From Tetraselmis striata (Eukaryota > Chlorophyta > Chlorodendrophyceae > Chlorodendrales > Chlorodendraceae): a stretch of DNA of 64,000 nucleotides. A program made the position numbers and the translations under genes. Position 1 is the stretch's first letter, and each line of letters starts with the position of its first letter. The stretch covers positions 1 to 64,000 of the forward strand of contig VCJN01002219.1 in NCBI GenBank assembly GCA_006384855.1, written 5' to 3'. The notes under the pieces are model-generated. The model ran no database searches and was not told the origin of the DNA. It saw only the letters and a program-made list of their open reading frames with translations. Shown piece by piece: positions 63,840 to 64,000 of the stretch.

Positions 63840-64000
63840 GCGGCTTGCTGTGTTGATTTTCTAATTGTGGGGAACTGTCCTTTTTGTAATTCACGCCAAT
63901 ACTGCTCGTGGGCAACTCGCTCGCACGAACGACGTAGTATTCGAGCGATCAATCCGTCGAACTCGAGAGTCAGCGTGAGTTCAGTCTAGGCTCGCGGGCT
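63840..64000. other. 3' flank of the LINE-like segment
   Basis: It contains TGTAA at 63885-63889 and a GC-rich tail with no gene. The window ends here, so the 3' end of the LINE copy cannot be judged. Confidence 0.5.

Overview
The window looks like nuclear DNA of a GC-rich, intron-rich eukaryote, most likely a flagellated alga of the green lineage. The pointers are: spliced genes with consistent intron phases; frequent GTGCGC 5' splice sites; TGTAA (the usual green-algal poly(A) signal) 46-500 nt downstream of the recognisable reading frames; long C/G homopolymers, mostly inside introns; a chromodomain Ty3/Gypsy element; LINEs and DNA transposons; and a NEK10-type kinase gene, a family kept mainly by ciliated or flagellated organisms. 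The lineage is inference. No bacterial operon, rRNA or CRISPR is seen.

Host genes. (1) A NEK10-like armadillo-repeat protein kinase, 30722-41719 (+), 17 exons whose phases all agree, 1002 residues. (2) An SR-rich protein with two repeats resembling the hnRNP Q/R acidic (NURR-type) domain but no RRM, 62170-59132 (-), 11 exons, 550 residues. (3) A tentative two-exon proline-rich gene, 47226-46111 (-). (4) A possible AP2-like exon, 45865-45999 (+).

Mobile DNA fills most of the rest. 2.0-12.7 kb: an old tyrosine-recombinase (YR) element whose recombinase region is interrupted by a young Ty3/Gypsy element (3410-10770, identical 413-bp LTRs, 5-bp target duplication CCGGC). 12.76-15.45 kb: a DNA element with about 455-bp terminal inverted repeats. 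15.46-16.1 kb: a 268-bp tandem repeat carrying a tRNA-like segment. 16.3-18.9 kb: remains of a PIF/Harbinger-like transposon. 19.2-25.0 kb: a second YR copy split by an unrecognised ~3.4-kb retroposon-like element, called family A here. 25.0-29.6 kb: a decayed LINE with N-terminal zinc finger, reverse transcriptase and restriction-like endonuclease region. 49.0-57.6 kb: family A copy 2 split by family A copy 3 (8-bp target duplication CCAGCGTA). 62.4-63.8 kb: an open C-terminal LINE segment.

The most striking structure is a near-identical inverted duplication: 19171 to about 21806 reappears at 55740 to about 53105. It lies inside family A copy 3, is homologous to that copy on one side only, and carries the copy-1/YR insertion junction with it. 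This is the pattern expected from one-sided ectopic conversion or break-induced copying across about 33 kb. Best candidates for undescribed biology are family A, the short YR element that seems to lack reverse transcriptase, the Gypsy polyprotein with methyltransferase-like and Nudix-like domains, and the C-homopolymers that mark most NEK10 introns.
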